This document shows positions 35,822 to 47,863 of a stretch of 64,000 bases of DNA, in pieces (the first letter of the stretch is position 1; the number at the start of each line of letters is the position of its first letter). The notes below the pieces were generated by a model that was given only the letters and a program-made list of their open reading frames with translations, did no database searches and had not been told where the DNA came from. This stretch comes from Carya illinoinensis. Lineage: Eukaryota; Streptophyta; Magnoliopsida; Fagales; Juglandaceae. The position numbers were made by a program, and so were the translations under genes. The DNA is taken from contig NC_056760.1 in NCBI RefSeq assembly GCF_018687715.1, positions 10,528,001 through 10,592,000 on the forward strand. The letters are read 5' to 3'.

Positions 35822-36058
35822 TTTTGGAAAGGTTCAAAAACAGGTTTCAGTTTTGTTGTACATGGAAATTATTCCAAAACAGGTTTCATTATTGTTGTTT
35901 TGGAAATTATTCAGCACAGGTTTCAGTTTTGTTTTTTTGGAAATTATTCCAAACAGGTTTCAGTTTTTGTTTTGTTTTGGAAATGAAACAAAACAGGTTT
36001 CATACCCTATATTTGTTGTTTTCGAAATGAAACAAAACTGCTTCACAGTTACAGGTTT
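35822..36058. repeat. Degenerate tandem repeat, about 45-60 bp period
   Basis: ACAGGTTTCAGTTTTG and TTGGAAATTATTCC alternate about five times. Two overlapping frames here are by-products of the repeat. Confidence 0.75.
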
Positions 36059-36570
36059 CTAAATTCTATCCATCCTATGTCAGTAAGGTAATCCCATAAT
36101 CCATTACTTGTATTTGAAAATCAGACCCTGTCAAGAGAGCAATAACAACAGACCCAATACAACATAATCTACAAAAGTTGCAGCGCCTGCTGCAATCTCT
36201 TGCATTAAACCCAGTTTGTGATTACAAGTACAAGATTTTGCATGAAACAAGATCATCAATTAATTTTGGAGCTTCCCCAGAATGCAAAACAAAAAATACA
36301 AGGCATATGTTTCCCTAGAAAATCTGAAAAAGAAATACAAGAAAGGGGCAGTTTCCCCACAACTTAAACATCCGGTCCATTCATCCAATATTTACATTGC
36401 CATTACATTATAACAATTCATAAACTTCAAATACTTAAACTGCTTACACCAACTACACCACTACTAAGTCACTAAGTAAAAAAAAAAACACCAATTACAA
36501 AAGTCCAATACACTCGGAGCAGCGTGCGTGAGCGTCTTATTCCAGCTTCTTGCTTTTGAAGCACCAACTC

Positions 36571-39500
36571 TGTAACAGCCCGCTAGAAATTCAATTAAGG
36601 AATTTCTATTGACTTTAGGAACCTCGTGAAAACTCTGTAAGTTTACACGAATCGACTAATCGCATAAATTTTAGCCTGTCAACATAGTTAGTGTTATCAC
36701 TCACTATGGTGCTAGAAATGCGATTTTAATTATTTGAGATAGTTAAAAGTGTCAGAATACATTATAGTCTACACCACTAGACTTAATTAAATATTTAGAA
36801 TTTTTCAGTACTAAGTTTATTACGTTTATTTTTGGAGTGAATAGTAACCTCGGTAAATGTACTGAGCGCAGTGTTTTCAAAATCATAGTGTGAAATGTCC
36901 AAATTAGGATAGCGATATTTTATTTGGACACTTGGCAAGATCTTAACCACACATAATGAATAGTATTAGATACTTAGCACAAAGAGAAACCATTAGATGG
37001 AATTGGGAAGGAAATCAAGGTGTGAGATCATGACACCTAAGCAAAATACAAATTTGGAAAATATCTTAAGAACATAGATTTAAAATACACATGGAAAGAT
37101 TTTAACCACCTTACTCTTCCAATTCTACTCCACATTTAGAAAATATTTTAAGCTAATTTCGTGGATATTATTGGGTAAAAATATCTTGAGTTGAATTTTG
37201 TAGATATTATTAGGTAAGAGAGTCCTACACTTAACTCTCACTTCAGGTAAGAGAGTCCTACACTTAACTCTCACTCCAGCCTCATCTCTTCCATATCTTA
37301 TCCACAAGTATCTCCAGCCACCCCTCCCCACGAAATTATCTTCATTTATGCTTTCCATTGAAAGAATACCAAACACTCTCTCTCGGACAGCTTTTTGGAG
37401 TTCTTTTGCACACCCATTTCGAAGCTTTTGTAAGTGTTTTATCATAAAATATCCTTCATATAAGTTGTTCCTCTTTGAGTCTAGTTTCCGTAGATGTATT
37501 TTTCGTATCATTCCATGGTCATTTGGTCAGTCAAAAGTATTTTTAACCATGGAAAGGTCATTCTGGGCGTGAATCTGGAGAGTATGTTATAGTTTGGAAT
37601 TTTTGACCAAGCTAATGGATAGATATTGGTCCGAAATTTTTATGGAGTATTGTTAACATATATATATGACTATTGGTTGAGGATTTTGCATGATTAAAGG
37701 TTTTGATGAAAGATTTTCTTAGATTTAGAAACTTAGAAACTGGAAGAGGAAAAACAGTTTCTGTTTTGAAAAAGTTTAACTCTTTGGTGGTCTAAACCTA
37801 TTCTAATGACTTTAATAATTTTATTGGAGGATCCTAAGTATCTTATATACATATTATATTATTATTTTGAAGATATTTGATGTTAGTTTCAAAGATATGA
37901 AATTTTATGCAAAGAGATGTTCAAATAAGCCAAAGTGTGGATATTCTTGGCTAAATTTATGTTTTGGTTAATTTCTAACCATGTGATCTTGAATTAGAAG
38001 CTTATATATGTTTTAGGACATTTTTTTAAACCATGTGATGGTTTGGTTTGAAGATCATATAATTATAAGTCATAGATCAAGAGATTTATCAAAACTAGTT
38101 GAGGAAAAAGTTTCTGTTTTTGGACTAAGTGTAAAACCAAAAACTCCAAATGTTATTTTGTGATTTTGGTGACTTTAGATTGATGATTTAAAGCATGGTT
38201 GATGTTAGGATGATATTATGAATATGTTAGAAGTAAGATTTGATTTTTGAAATTCTTGGAGATATTTTGATTTAAGGTCAAAATTTATGATTCAAGTGCT
38301 TAGATCTTTTTATAAAAAAGTTTGGTGTTAATTATTAGCTTTTTCTAAATGGATGTTTTAAGTATGGTTTTGAACTTAGAATTGGAAGATATTTGTTGCA
38401 AAATTTTGGTTTAAGCATGAGTTTTGAAGTTGGAAGGAATTGCAACAAAAATCAAGGGAAATGGCCTATGGATGTTTCGGCCATAGTGTGTTTTCCATAG
38501 TTGTGTTTTGTTTTAAATTTTCTGAGTTGATATTTAAGTTTAGGACAAAATTTATATGAGGAATGTAAATTTTGGAAACTTTTGGAGTTAGTATGCAAAA
38601 TCCTTAAGTTATGGGTAAAACGGTCATTTTCCCACATGTAGAGAGTAAAATGAAAATTTTACTCTTTAAGTTAGTATTTTCCATATTTCAAATTATTAGT
38701 GATTTAGTTCTAATTTTTAGAATCACTAATTACAGTTCCTCGTGATCGCACTTGAAGTTTTATAAGAAACGCGGAGATCGAGGTAAGTTAGCTTTTAACT
38801 TACTAGCAGTCTACTGTGTATGTGTGCTAAGTAAAAGAATTACAGTGTATGTATGTATGTTATCATATATGTCATGCCATGCCAAGTTATCATGTAATTG
38901 TCTATTATACAGAATTTATTCTGTCATCAATTTTTATCTGTTACACAATATATTCTGTCATGTATTACTATACATTACAAATATGTCATGCTAAATATGT
39001 TGTCTGTTATATGTTATGCCATGTTACGAAATGTTATTATCTCAAGTTGGTTATGTATTTCAAATTATGTTCAAGTCACGTTATGTTACGTCAGGGCTTC
39101 AGTCATTTCATATTCCAGTCACGTTTCATCTTGAGTATATTCAGTTTATGTAGAATACATGGGGCCACAACAACTGTGGAGTATGTATTTTACTACAATT
39201 GTGATGCATAGAATACATGAGGCCACAACAACTGTGGAGTATGTATTTACACGTAGAATACATGGGGCCACAACAACTGTGGAGTATGTATTTTTCATGT
39301 TAAGTCAAGTTTGTGTAGAATACATGGGGCCACAACAACTGTGGAGTATGTATTTACACGTAGAATACATGGGGCCACAACAACTGTGGAGTATGTATTT
39401 TTCATGTTAAGTCAAGTTTATGTCGAATACATGGGGCCACAACAACTGTGGAGTATGTATTTTTAATGTTAAGTCAAGTTTGTGTAGAATACATGGGGCC

Positions 39501-40216
39501 ACAACAACTGTGGAGTATGTATTTTTCATGTTAATTCAAGTTTCAGAGCAAGTTCATGCTAAGTCAAGTTTCAGATCAAGTTCATGTCAAGTTAAGTTCA
39601 GTTCATGATTCAATTTAAGTTATGTCAATTATGTTATGTTGTACGCTAAGTTATGCTTTAATTACTTATGAATTTGATTATGCATTTATGCTTTTACTGT
39701 CATACATGTATCATTAGTCTGTATGGAAGTTTTTTGTTAACTTGCTGAGATTTGTAATCAAATCTCACTTTGGTAGTCCCAACTACCATTCCCCCCGAAT
39801 GGTAGATCTTGTTACAGGATCTGAAGGAGAATCAGGAGCTGATCAACTAGACACAGTTGACTAAGTGACGGTGCGACATAAATGTTGATATAGTAATTAA
39901 CGTAAATTACTACTTGTACGATTGAGTTGCATCTCTACTACTTTTTGGATCATAACCATTTTGGACTAGTGTTGTGATCTTAGTTGTTCAATGGATTTTT
40001 ATGTATGAAGTATGTTTTAAGCATTTGGGATATTTTCAATTTGGTGCATAGTATTGCTAAAGAAAAAATTTATCCGCTGCGAATATTGCATATTGTTAGA
40101 TGCATGTTAGGAATATTGCATCTTATATGTCATGAACGGGGGCAGGTAACCTTGTGTTGCATGTCTCGACGCTTCAAATGTCCGTCCGATCCCAAACGGA
40201 ATTTGGGGGCGTCACA
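36571..40216 (+). repeat. 5' LTR (3646 bp)
   Basis: Pairs with 42457-46102 at a constant offset of 5886 with no indel, and translations of all long frames are the same in both, so the LTRs look identical or nearly so. It includes a 33-bp tandem duplication (GGTAAGAGAGTCCTACACTT, about 37213-37278) and a seven-copy stem-loop repeat at 39151-39522. Frames inside (37125-37511, 38849-39211 and others) show no known domain. Confidence 0.96.
39151..39522. repeat. Seven tandem stem-loop units in the 5' LTR
   Basis: Each unit reads GAATACATGGGGCCACAACA then ACTGTGGAGTATGTATTT. AATACAT pairs with ATGTATT and CCACA with TGTGG, so each unit can fold. Units start near 39151, 39211, 39256, 39316, 39361, 39423 and 39485, spaced alternately about 45 and 60 bp. 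The same array is at 45037-45408 in the 3' LTR. Confidence 0.92.
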
Positions 40217-40219
40217 GGG

Positions 40220-40231
40220 TGGTATCAGAGC
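40220..40231 (+). other. Primer-binding site (tRNA-iMet)
   Basis: TGGTATCAGAGC, three bases after the 5' LTR end, is the complement of the 3' end of plant initiator methionine tRNA and primes minus-strand synthesis. Confidence 0.93.
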
Positions 40232-41356
40232 AATACGTCTCTGGGCAGTAAATCCACATGTCCTTAGGAAATGCACCAAACATTAGGCTTGAATTTCTTA
40301 AGGTATGAAAGGTAGTATGTGGTTTTTATACATATACTCGTGTGTTTCAAGAAGGGACACATGACTCGTGATAGAATACCTCGGAATCCTAAGGGAGATA
40401 ATAATCAAGAGGATCAGAATTTCCCGATGGATGAAGGATTAGTTGAGGTAAACATAGTTAACGTTGATCTGATTGCAATTGATGGTAGTATTGCATTATT
40501 GTTATTTTGGAGTAGGTCAAGTCATTGGGGTTGGTAAATTGTACATTGTTTGATTCAAACGAGTCATTGTTTCTATTAATTGTGGTGCTTGAGAATTCAG
40601 CTTGGAAGTTGAATTGTTACTCTAGTGGTAAGAGTAAAAAATTTTCATTAGAAGTATTATTGTTCATACCAATGTAGATATAGAATACATTTTAGTAATA
40701 TGAGAAAGGATATGTAGGATTGATGAATGGTATTCCACATATTTGGAGAATTGTTTCGATTCTAAAAATACGATAGAAATTGTGTTTGGAAGAGTAATTT
40801 GATTAGGAGAAGCTTTAGCCTTAGTAGGATTCATTTATGATAATAGTATTACCACGCCGCCAGTAAATGATTTCTGGCAAAGCACTATCTTTATGGATAC
40901 ATAGATCGATCTTCTTTTGAAGACTATTATATGGAGAGTAAAATCTTGGTCTTGAGGATTTATGTGAACATTAGGAACAAATCATTTAGAGTTAGAATAA
41001 TTGATAATTTATGATGGATAGAAGAGTCATGACAATCATAAGAGAGAAAGTTTCAAGTTTAAGTTATTAACTGGTCAGTTATCAAAGTACCACCTAGGAA
41101 GATGACTGATTGTTGCGATTATAAAGAAGTAAGTTAATCCTAGACCAGTAGAACTCCTTGAGGTTTTTATTAACTTGAAGATTACTGAGAGTTTGGATAT
41201 GCATGATTAAATGCATATTTATATGAGTCATTGGATCATGTCATATATATGAAAATCCCTGAAAGAAATAAAATGGAGTACATAAAACATATACCAGAAG
41301 ATATAAACACAAATATGAATATTTGTGAAGTATTATTTTATTATCATAAAGCAAAA

Positions 41357-41785
41357 TTACAGAAATTTGAGGCTCTTTGCCTCAATCTTTAAACGTTCTT
41401 GCTCTTCAAAAATCTGCATGCCTCTCCTATCTAAAGGAGTAGCCACTCGAAAAGAAGAGTTAAGCAAAGATTTTAAATCTCTGTTCTCTCGCTTTACTGC
41501 TTCTATCTTCATGTTGGATTCCATAAGAAGCCTCTGAAGCAGAGAAATACTCTCATGGAGTTTGTCAACCCCACCAGTCCTGGATTGCAGTCTCTGAGAA
41601 TATGCGACAATGGCTGATGAGTATCGAGTACCGAGACTCACAAGCTCGTAGATAAGTTCATTTTCTGACTTATTAGTCAGATCATTATTTGATTGCATAA
41701 TAGCACCTATGGAAGAAGCAGAAACAACTGGGGAACGAGGTGCAGAATACCTCATGTTTTGGCAATGAGAAGATTGCTGAGCCAT
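41357..41785 (-). CDS. Antisense ORF inside the retrotransposon (142 aa, unknown)
   Basis: ATG at 41783-41785 (MAQQSSHCQNMRYSAPRS) opens a frame of 142 codons on the strand opposite to the element, between the interior and the 3' LTR. Residues about 35-140 look helical and coiled-coil: KSENELIYELVSLG, LHESISLLQRLLMESNMKIE, then EEQERLKIEAKSLKFL. No known domain is recognised. A TATAAAAG box lies about 100 bp upstream and the leader is CT-rich, as in plant Pol II genes. Some long Ty3/gypsy elements of plants (such as Grande in the Tat lineage) carry extra antisense ORFs near the 3' LTR, and this may be one. Alternatives are a captured host gene fragment or a chance frame; length, promoter and composition speak against chance. 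Confidence 0.6.
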   Translation of the reverse strand: MAQQSSHCQNMRYSAPRSPVVSASSIGAIMQSNNDLTNKSENELIYELVSLGTRYSSAIVAYSQRLQSRTGGVDKLHESISLLQRLLMESNMKIEAVKRENRDLKSLLNSSFRVATPLDRRGMQIFEEQERLKIEAKSLKFL

Positions 41786-41885
41786 TGCAAAGTGAGTAAG
41801 CAGAAAGAGATTGCAGAGTAAGAATGCAGATTAATTTCAGAAAAGTGAAGAAGATGAGATGAGAAAGACGATGAACTGAATAATT

Positions 41886-41893
41886 CTTTTATA
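41886..41893 (-). promoter_or_regulatory. TATA box for the antisense ORF
   Basis: On the minus strand CTCTATAAAAGAA stands about 100 bp before the ATG. A tandem pair (GTAGTATCATAGCTGCGG / GTAGTGTCGTAGCTATGCGG, about 41954-42040) lies just upstream and may hold activating elements (inference). Confidence 0.55.
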
Positions 41894-42444
41894 GAGAAAA
41901 TTATGACGAATCACCTCTCGTGAATCATTTCTCTACAAGAGACAAGAGCAATGTAGTATCATAGCTGCGGTGCCTGACAATTACAGAAGAACAAAGTAGT
42001 GTCGTAGCTATGCGGCGCCTGACAACTACAGAAGACCTATAAAAATCACGCGGATCAGAGTTGTCTGGTCTAAAACAGAGTGCCACCGATTTTGTTAAAA
42101 AGAGAGAGGTTAACGGTTTAATTTTGATGAATTCTTTACTAACTATGGTATTTACAAGAACATTTAAAGTATATCACCTATGCTTTTCTAAAGAAGAGTT
42201 TCGGAAGATTAATTACTTAAAGTTTTAGGTTTGGAGAGTATGTCGTTACAACTTGGCCAACCTTGTGCAAAGAAGTATAATCTAATTGTTGATTAAAGTA
42301 AGAGAGTTAAGGAATGACATAATCTCAAAGGCATATATATATATATATATATATACGGGATAGACAATAGGTTGGTAAGCAACACCTCCTCATTAAATTG
42401 CTACTTCTTATTTAATTCGATTTCGAGGACGAAATCTTTTTTTT

Positions 42445-42455
42445 AGGAGGGGAGA
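42445..42455 (+). other. Polypurine tract
   Basis: AGGAGGGGAGA immediately before the 3' LTR, the usual plus-strand primer of LTR retrotransposons. Confidence 0.9.
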
Positions 42456-42456
42456 T

Positions 42457-45400
42457 TGTAACAGCCCGCTAGAAATTCAATTAAGGAATTTCTATTGACT
42501 TTAGGAACCTCGTGAAAACTCTGTAAGTTTACACGAATCGACTAATCGCATAAATTTTAGCCTGTCAACATAGTTAGTGTTATCACTCACTATGGTGCTA
42601 GAAATGCGATTTTAATTATTTGAGATAGTTAAAAGTGTCAGAATACATTATAGTCTACACCACTAGACTTAATTAAATATTTAGAATTTTTCAGTACTAA
42701 GTTTATTACGTTTATTTTTGGAGTGAATAGTAACCTCGGTAAATGTACTGAGCGCAGTGTTTTCAAAATCATAGTGTGAAATGTCCAAATTAGGATAGCG
42801 ATATTTTATTTGGACACTTGGCAAGATCTTAACCACACATAATGAATAGTATTAGATACTTAGCACAAAGAGAAACCATTAGATGGAATTGGGAAGGAAA
42901 TCAAGGTGTGAGATCATGACACCTAAGCAAAATACAAATTTGGAAAATATCTTAAGAACATAGATTTAAAATACACATGGAAAGATTTTAACCACCTTAC
43001 TCTTCCAATTCTACTCCACATTTAGAAAATATTTTAAGCTAATTTCGTGGATATTATTGGGTAAAAATATCTTGAGTTGAATTTTGTAGATATTATTAGG
43101 TAAGAGAGTCCTACACTTAACTCTCACTTCAGGTAAGAGAGTCCTACACTTAACTCTCACTCCAGCCTCATCTCTTCCATATCTTATCCACAAGTATCTC
43201 CAGCCACCCCTCCCCACGAAATTATCTTCATTTATGCTTTCCATTGAAAGAATACCAAACACTCTCTCTCGGACAGCTTTTTGGAGTTCTTTTGCACACC
43301 CATTTCGAAGCTTTTGTAAGTGTTTTATCATAAAATATCCTTCATATAAGTTGTTCCTCTTTGAGTCTAGTTTCCGTAGATGTATTTTTCGTATCATTCC
43401 ATGGTCATTTGGTCAGTCAAAAGTATTTTTAACCATGGAAAGGTCATTCTGGGCGTGAATCTGGAGAGTATGTTATAGTTTGGAATTTTTGACCAAGCTA
43501 ATGGATAGATATTGGTCCGAAATTTTTATGGAGTATTGTTAACATATATATATGACTATTGGTTGAGGATTTTGCATGATTAAAGGTTTTGATGAAAGAT
43601 TTTCTTAGATTTAGAAACTTAGAAACTGGAAGAGGAAAAACAGTTTCTGTTTTGAAAAAGTTTAACTCTTTGGTGGTCTAAACCTATTCTAATGACTTTA
43701 ATAATTTTATTGGAGGATCCTAAGTATCTTATATACATATTATATTATTATTTTGAAGATATTTGATGTTAGTTTCAAAGATATGAAATTTTATGCAAAG
43801 AGATGTTCAAATAAGCCAAAGTGTGGATATTCTTGGCTAAATTTATGTTTTGGTTAATTTCTAACCATGTGATCTTGAATTAGAAGCTTATATATGTTTT
43901 AGGACATTTTTTTAAACCATGTGATGGTTTGGTTTGAAGATCATATAATTATAAGTCATAGATCAAGAGATTTATCAAAACTAGTTGAGGAAAAAGTTTC
44001 TGTTTTTGGACTAAGTGTAAAACCAAAAACTCCAAATGTTATTTTGTGATTTTGGTGACTTTAGATTGATGATTTAAAGCATGGTTGATGTTAGGATGAT
44101 ATTATGAATATGTTAGAAGTAAGATTTGATTTTTGAAATTCTTGGAGATATTTTGATTTAAGGTCAAAATTTATGATTCAAGTGCTTAGATCTTTTTATA
44201 AAAAAGTTTGGTGTTAATTATTAGCTTTTTCTAAATGGATGTTTTAAGTATGGTTTTGAACTTAGAATTGGAAGATATTTGTTGCAAAATTTTGGTTTAA
44301 GCATGAGTTTTGAAGTTGGAAGGAATTGCAACAAAAATCAAGGGAAATGGCCTATGGATGTTTCGGCCATAGTGTGTTTTCCATAGTTGTGTTTTGTTTT
44401 AAATTTTCTGAGTTGATATTTAAGTTTAGGACAAAATTTATATGAGGAATGTAAATTTTGGAAACTTTTGGAGTTAGTATGCAAAATCCTTAAGTTATGG
44501 GTAAAACGGTCATTTTCCCACATGTAGAGAGTAAAATGAAAATTTTACTCTTTAAGTTAGTATTTTCCATATTTCAAATTATTAGTGATTTAGTTCTAAT
44601 TTTTAGAATCACTAATTACAGTTCCTCGTGATCGCACTTGAAGTTTTATAAGAAACGCGGAGATCGAGGTAAGTTAGCTTTTAACTTACTAGCAGTCTAC
44701 TGTGTATGTGTGCTAAGTAAAAGAATTACAGTGTATGTATGTATGTTATCATATATGTCATGCCATGCCAAGTTATCATGTAATTGTCTATTATACAGAA
44801 TTTATTCTGTCATCAATTTTTATCTGTTACACAATATATTCTGTCATGTATTACTATACATTACAAATATGTCATGCTAAATATGTTGTCTGTTATATGT
44901 TATGCCATGTTACGAAATGTTATTATCTCAAGTTGGTTATGTATTTCAAATTATGTTCAAGTCACGTTATGTTACGTCAGGGCTTCAGTCATTTCATATT
45001 CCAGTCACGTTTCATCTTGAGTATATTCAGTTTATGTAGAATACATGGGGCCACAACAACTGTGGAGTATGTATTTTACTACAATTGTGATGCATAGAAT
45101 ACATGAGGCCACAACAACTGTGGAGTATGTATTTACACGTAGAATACATGGGGCCACAACAACTGTGGAGTATGTATTTTTCATGTTAAGTCAAGTTTGT
45201 GTAGAATACATGGGGCCACAACAACTGTGGAGTATGTATTTACACGTAGAATACATGGGGCCACAACAACTGTGGAGTATGTATTTTTCATGTTAAGTCA
45301 AGTTTATGTCGAATACATGGGGCCACAACAACTGTGGAGTATGTATTTTTAATGTTAAGTCAAGTTTGTGTAGAATACATGGGGCCACAACAACTGTGGA

Positions 45401-46102
45401 GTATGTATTTTTCATGTTAATTCAAGTTTCAGAGCAAGTTCATGCTAAGTCAAGTTTCAGATCAAGTTCATGTCAAGTTAAGTTCAGTTCATGATTCAAT
45501 TTAAGTTATGTCAATTATGTTATGTTGTACGCTAAGTTATGCTTTAATTACTTATGAATTTGATTATGCATTTATGCTTTTACTGTCATACATGTATCAT
45601 TAGTCTGTATGGAAGTTTTTTGTTAACTTGCTGAGATTTGTAATCAAATCTCACTTTGGTAGTCCCAACTACCATTCCCCCCGAATGGTAGATCTTGTTA
45701 CAGGATCTGAAGGAGAATCAGGAGCTGATCAACTAGACACAGTTGACTAAGTGACGGTGCGACATAAATGTTGATATAGTAATTAACGTAAATTACTACT
45801 TGTACGATTGAGTTGCATCTCTACTACTTTTTGGATCATAACCATTTTGGACTAGTGTTGTGATCTTAGTTGTTCAATGGATTTTTATGTATGAAGTATG
45901 TTTTAAGCATTTGGGATATTTTCAATTTGGTGCATAGTATTGCTAAAGAAAAAATTTATCCGCTGCGAATATTGCATATTGTTAGATGCATGTTAGGAAT
46001 ATTGCATCTTATATGTCATGAACGGGGGCAGGTAACCTTGTGTTGCATGTCTCGACGCTTCAAATGTCCGTCCGATCCCAAACGGAATTTGGGGGCGTCA
46101 CA
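42457..46102 (+). repeat. 3' LTR (3646 bp)
   Basis: Same sequence as 36571-40216 as far as I can compare. Ends GGGGGCGTCACA followed by target duplicate AACTC. Confidence 0.96.
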
Positions 46103-46619
46103 AACTCCCTCTTCAAAAATTCCTCATCTCTAGTGGATTGCACCATCTCTTTCTTCTCAATCTCTGCCGCTCTCTTACGGAGCTCAATCTCCATCTTCTC
46201 AATATCGCTAAGTCTCTTCAAGACCTCTTTCTCCTTCCTTTCCACTTCATTTAGTCTTGCTTGTAGATCCAACTCCCTGCATTGATCACCATCTGCCCAC
46301 TTGAAATACTTGCAGTAAGGTAATCCCTGATTAATTGAAACATATACGAGTAAAGAATGTTAGATGTACACATATTAATGAATTTAATAAATATGTTACA
46401 TAATCAGATGTATTTACCTTTGTATTGTACTTTGGACAGCCAAAAAATGGATGGTTTGCATTCCTCTTCGTATTTGAGTATCTCAATGTAGAACCCAGCT
46501 CGCAGAAGTACAATGATTGAGCCAAATTACATATATCAAATGATGAAGAACACAATGATGACGACGACGACGACATTCTAACATATGATATAGTCATAAT
46601 GGAAAGGCAGGCATATCAA

Positions 46620-47065
46620 AACACACCCGTTTTACAATTCCATATGATAGGGAATTCAAGAGTTCCAACTTTAGTTTTTGTTATGTTTCTTAAATTTATT
46701 GGTTTTTTTTTTTCCTTTTATAATAGCCCACACTGTTATCACTATTAATCTCTCCTTGTTAAGTTGAAACTGTCAAACTAAGAGCTACAAGAGATGGCAC
46801 ATCCTAAACTTCCAACACTGAGAGCTACAAGAGATAGAACATGCTAAACTTCCAACATATTAAATGCTACAAGAGATAGAACATGCTAAACTTCCAACAC
46901 AGTGGCATATCATTAGATTTACATATAAGAACAAAACTTCAGTCACACTATAATTCTCATGAAACTAAGAGAAGGACAAAAATTTTTTTTTTCTAACAAA
47001 CATATCACATTAGGGCATTCGGTATACAGGACATATATAGCACTAGCAGCAAAGATGCACCACAA
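46620..47065. other. Upstream DNA of the GRF gene, no gene
   Basis: AT-rich. A motif AGAGCTACAAGAGAT with CATGCTAAACTTCCAACA is repeated about three times at 46779-46900. It may hold the promoter of the GRF-finger gene. Confidence 0.4.
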
Positions 47066-47272
47066 TAATTAGGGCACAAATATGCACCACACCAAATTAG
47101 GGCACAAATATGCACCAACCCAAATTAGGGCACAAATATGCACCACACCAAATTAGGGCACATATATGCACCAACCCAAATTAGGGCAGAAATATGCACC
47201 ACACTAAATTAGGGCACAAATATGCACCAACCCAAATTAGGGCACAAATATGCACCACACCAAATTAGGGCA
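47066..47272. repeat. 28/29-bp minisatellite with dimeric order, about 7.5 copies
   Basis: Units AATTAGGGCACAAATATGCA end alternately in CCACACCA and CCAACCCA, so the true repeating unit is a dimer of about 57 bp. Confidence 0.9.
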
Positions 47273-47519
47273 TCATCAAAACAAAACGGGTTTGGATATA
47301 CAGATTTCACAATGTCAAATACCAGATCTCAAACTAATATATATGAAATCAAATAGTTGCAGTGAAACAAAATAACATAGAGAAATATAATATACAATAC
47401 CGGTGTAAAACCCCTAAAAATTAATTTTACCTTTTTTAACATACCATCCGGGGAGGGCCGAGAGACAACCATAAGAGGGCTTCCAGCGACGGCGTCTGAA
47501 AGAGGGCTGAAACACACCT

Positions 47520-47720
47520 TTCCAGCTTCGGGCCTGCTTCAGGCTGCTTCCAACGGAGATTCACGAAGGAAAGAGGACTGCTTCCAACGGAGATTCACGA
47601 AGGAAAGAGAGACTCGAAGGGATATGGGGTGGGGAGCTCGAGTTCAAGAAGGAAAGAGGATTGCTTCCAATGGAGATTCACGAAGGAAAGAGAGACTCGA
47701 AGGGATATGGGGTGGGGAGC
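47520..47720. repeat. Tandem repeats with GCTTCCAACGGAGATTCACG
   Basis: Three units containing GGAGATTCACGAAGGAAAGA, the last two followed by ACTCGAAGGGATATGGGGTG. This GC-richer tract is unlike the surrounding spacer and probably belongs to the TE carrying the GRF gene. Confidence 0.75.
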
Positions 47721-47863
47721 TCGGGCTGTGACCTAATAACGAAGGAGAAATGACGTCGCTTCTTCTATTAATGAAGCGATGCTGTTTTGTTGAAATAATG
47801 CCATGTTAGCAGCTTGGCTTAGCCGATTGTACGCCGGTTGAGGTCCCTGACTGCATTTAAAAT

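Larger units (their letters stand above)
36566..46107 (+). mobile_element. Non-autonomous Ty3/gypsy-type LTR retrotransposon, 9532 bp plus 5-bp TSDs
   Basis: The element proper is 36571-46102: two 3646-bp LTRs around a 2240-bp interior. LTRs start TGTAACAGCCCGC and end GGGGGCGTCACA. AACTC is duplicated on both sides (36566-36570, 46103-46107). A primer-binding site for initiator Met tRNA and a polypurine tract sit in the proper places. No reverse transcriptase, integrase or protease is seen; only a possible gag-like start (MTRDRIPRNPKGDNNQEDQ near 40361) remains. Long LTRs with a coding-poor core fit a LARD-like element. The GACGAAATC-TTTT-AGGAGGGGAGA 3' end recalls Tekay/Del chromoviruses (inference). 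It must rely on enzymes from another element. Confidence 0.95.
36472..46576 (-). pseudogene. GRF-type zinc finger protein (At4g04775-like), split by an LTR retrotransposon
   Basis: Exon 1 is 46576-46418 (53 codons: Ser-rich start, then a GRF-like finger with FCELGSTLRYSNT and PFFGCPKY). A GT-AG intron of 91 bp follows. Exon 2 starts at 46326 with GLPYCKYFKWADGDQC, then a coiled coil rich in Glu/Lys (EVERKEKEVLKRLSDIEKME). At 46103 the frame meets the retrotransposon. On the other side, from 36565, the same frame resumes with VLQKQEAG and stops at 36472-36474, giving about 158 residues if the insert is ignored. GRF fingers (C, C, C and G-R-F-like core) are nucleic-acid-binding modules; this one has a degenerate first Cys pair. 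Small GRF proteins of this kind are often found in plant TEs. Before the insertion the gene appears intact. Confidence 0.75.

Noticed and set aside
38849..39211. Frames in the LTR (also 37125-37511, 38752-38994 and their copies at 43011, 44735, 44638)
   Set aside because: No domains, overlapping in different frames, and duplicated only because the LTR is duplicated.
41086..41330. Reverse transcriptase remnant in the retrotransposon interior
   Set aside because: Some phrases resemble pol DNA, but no continuous frame or catalytic motif could be read.
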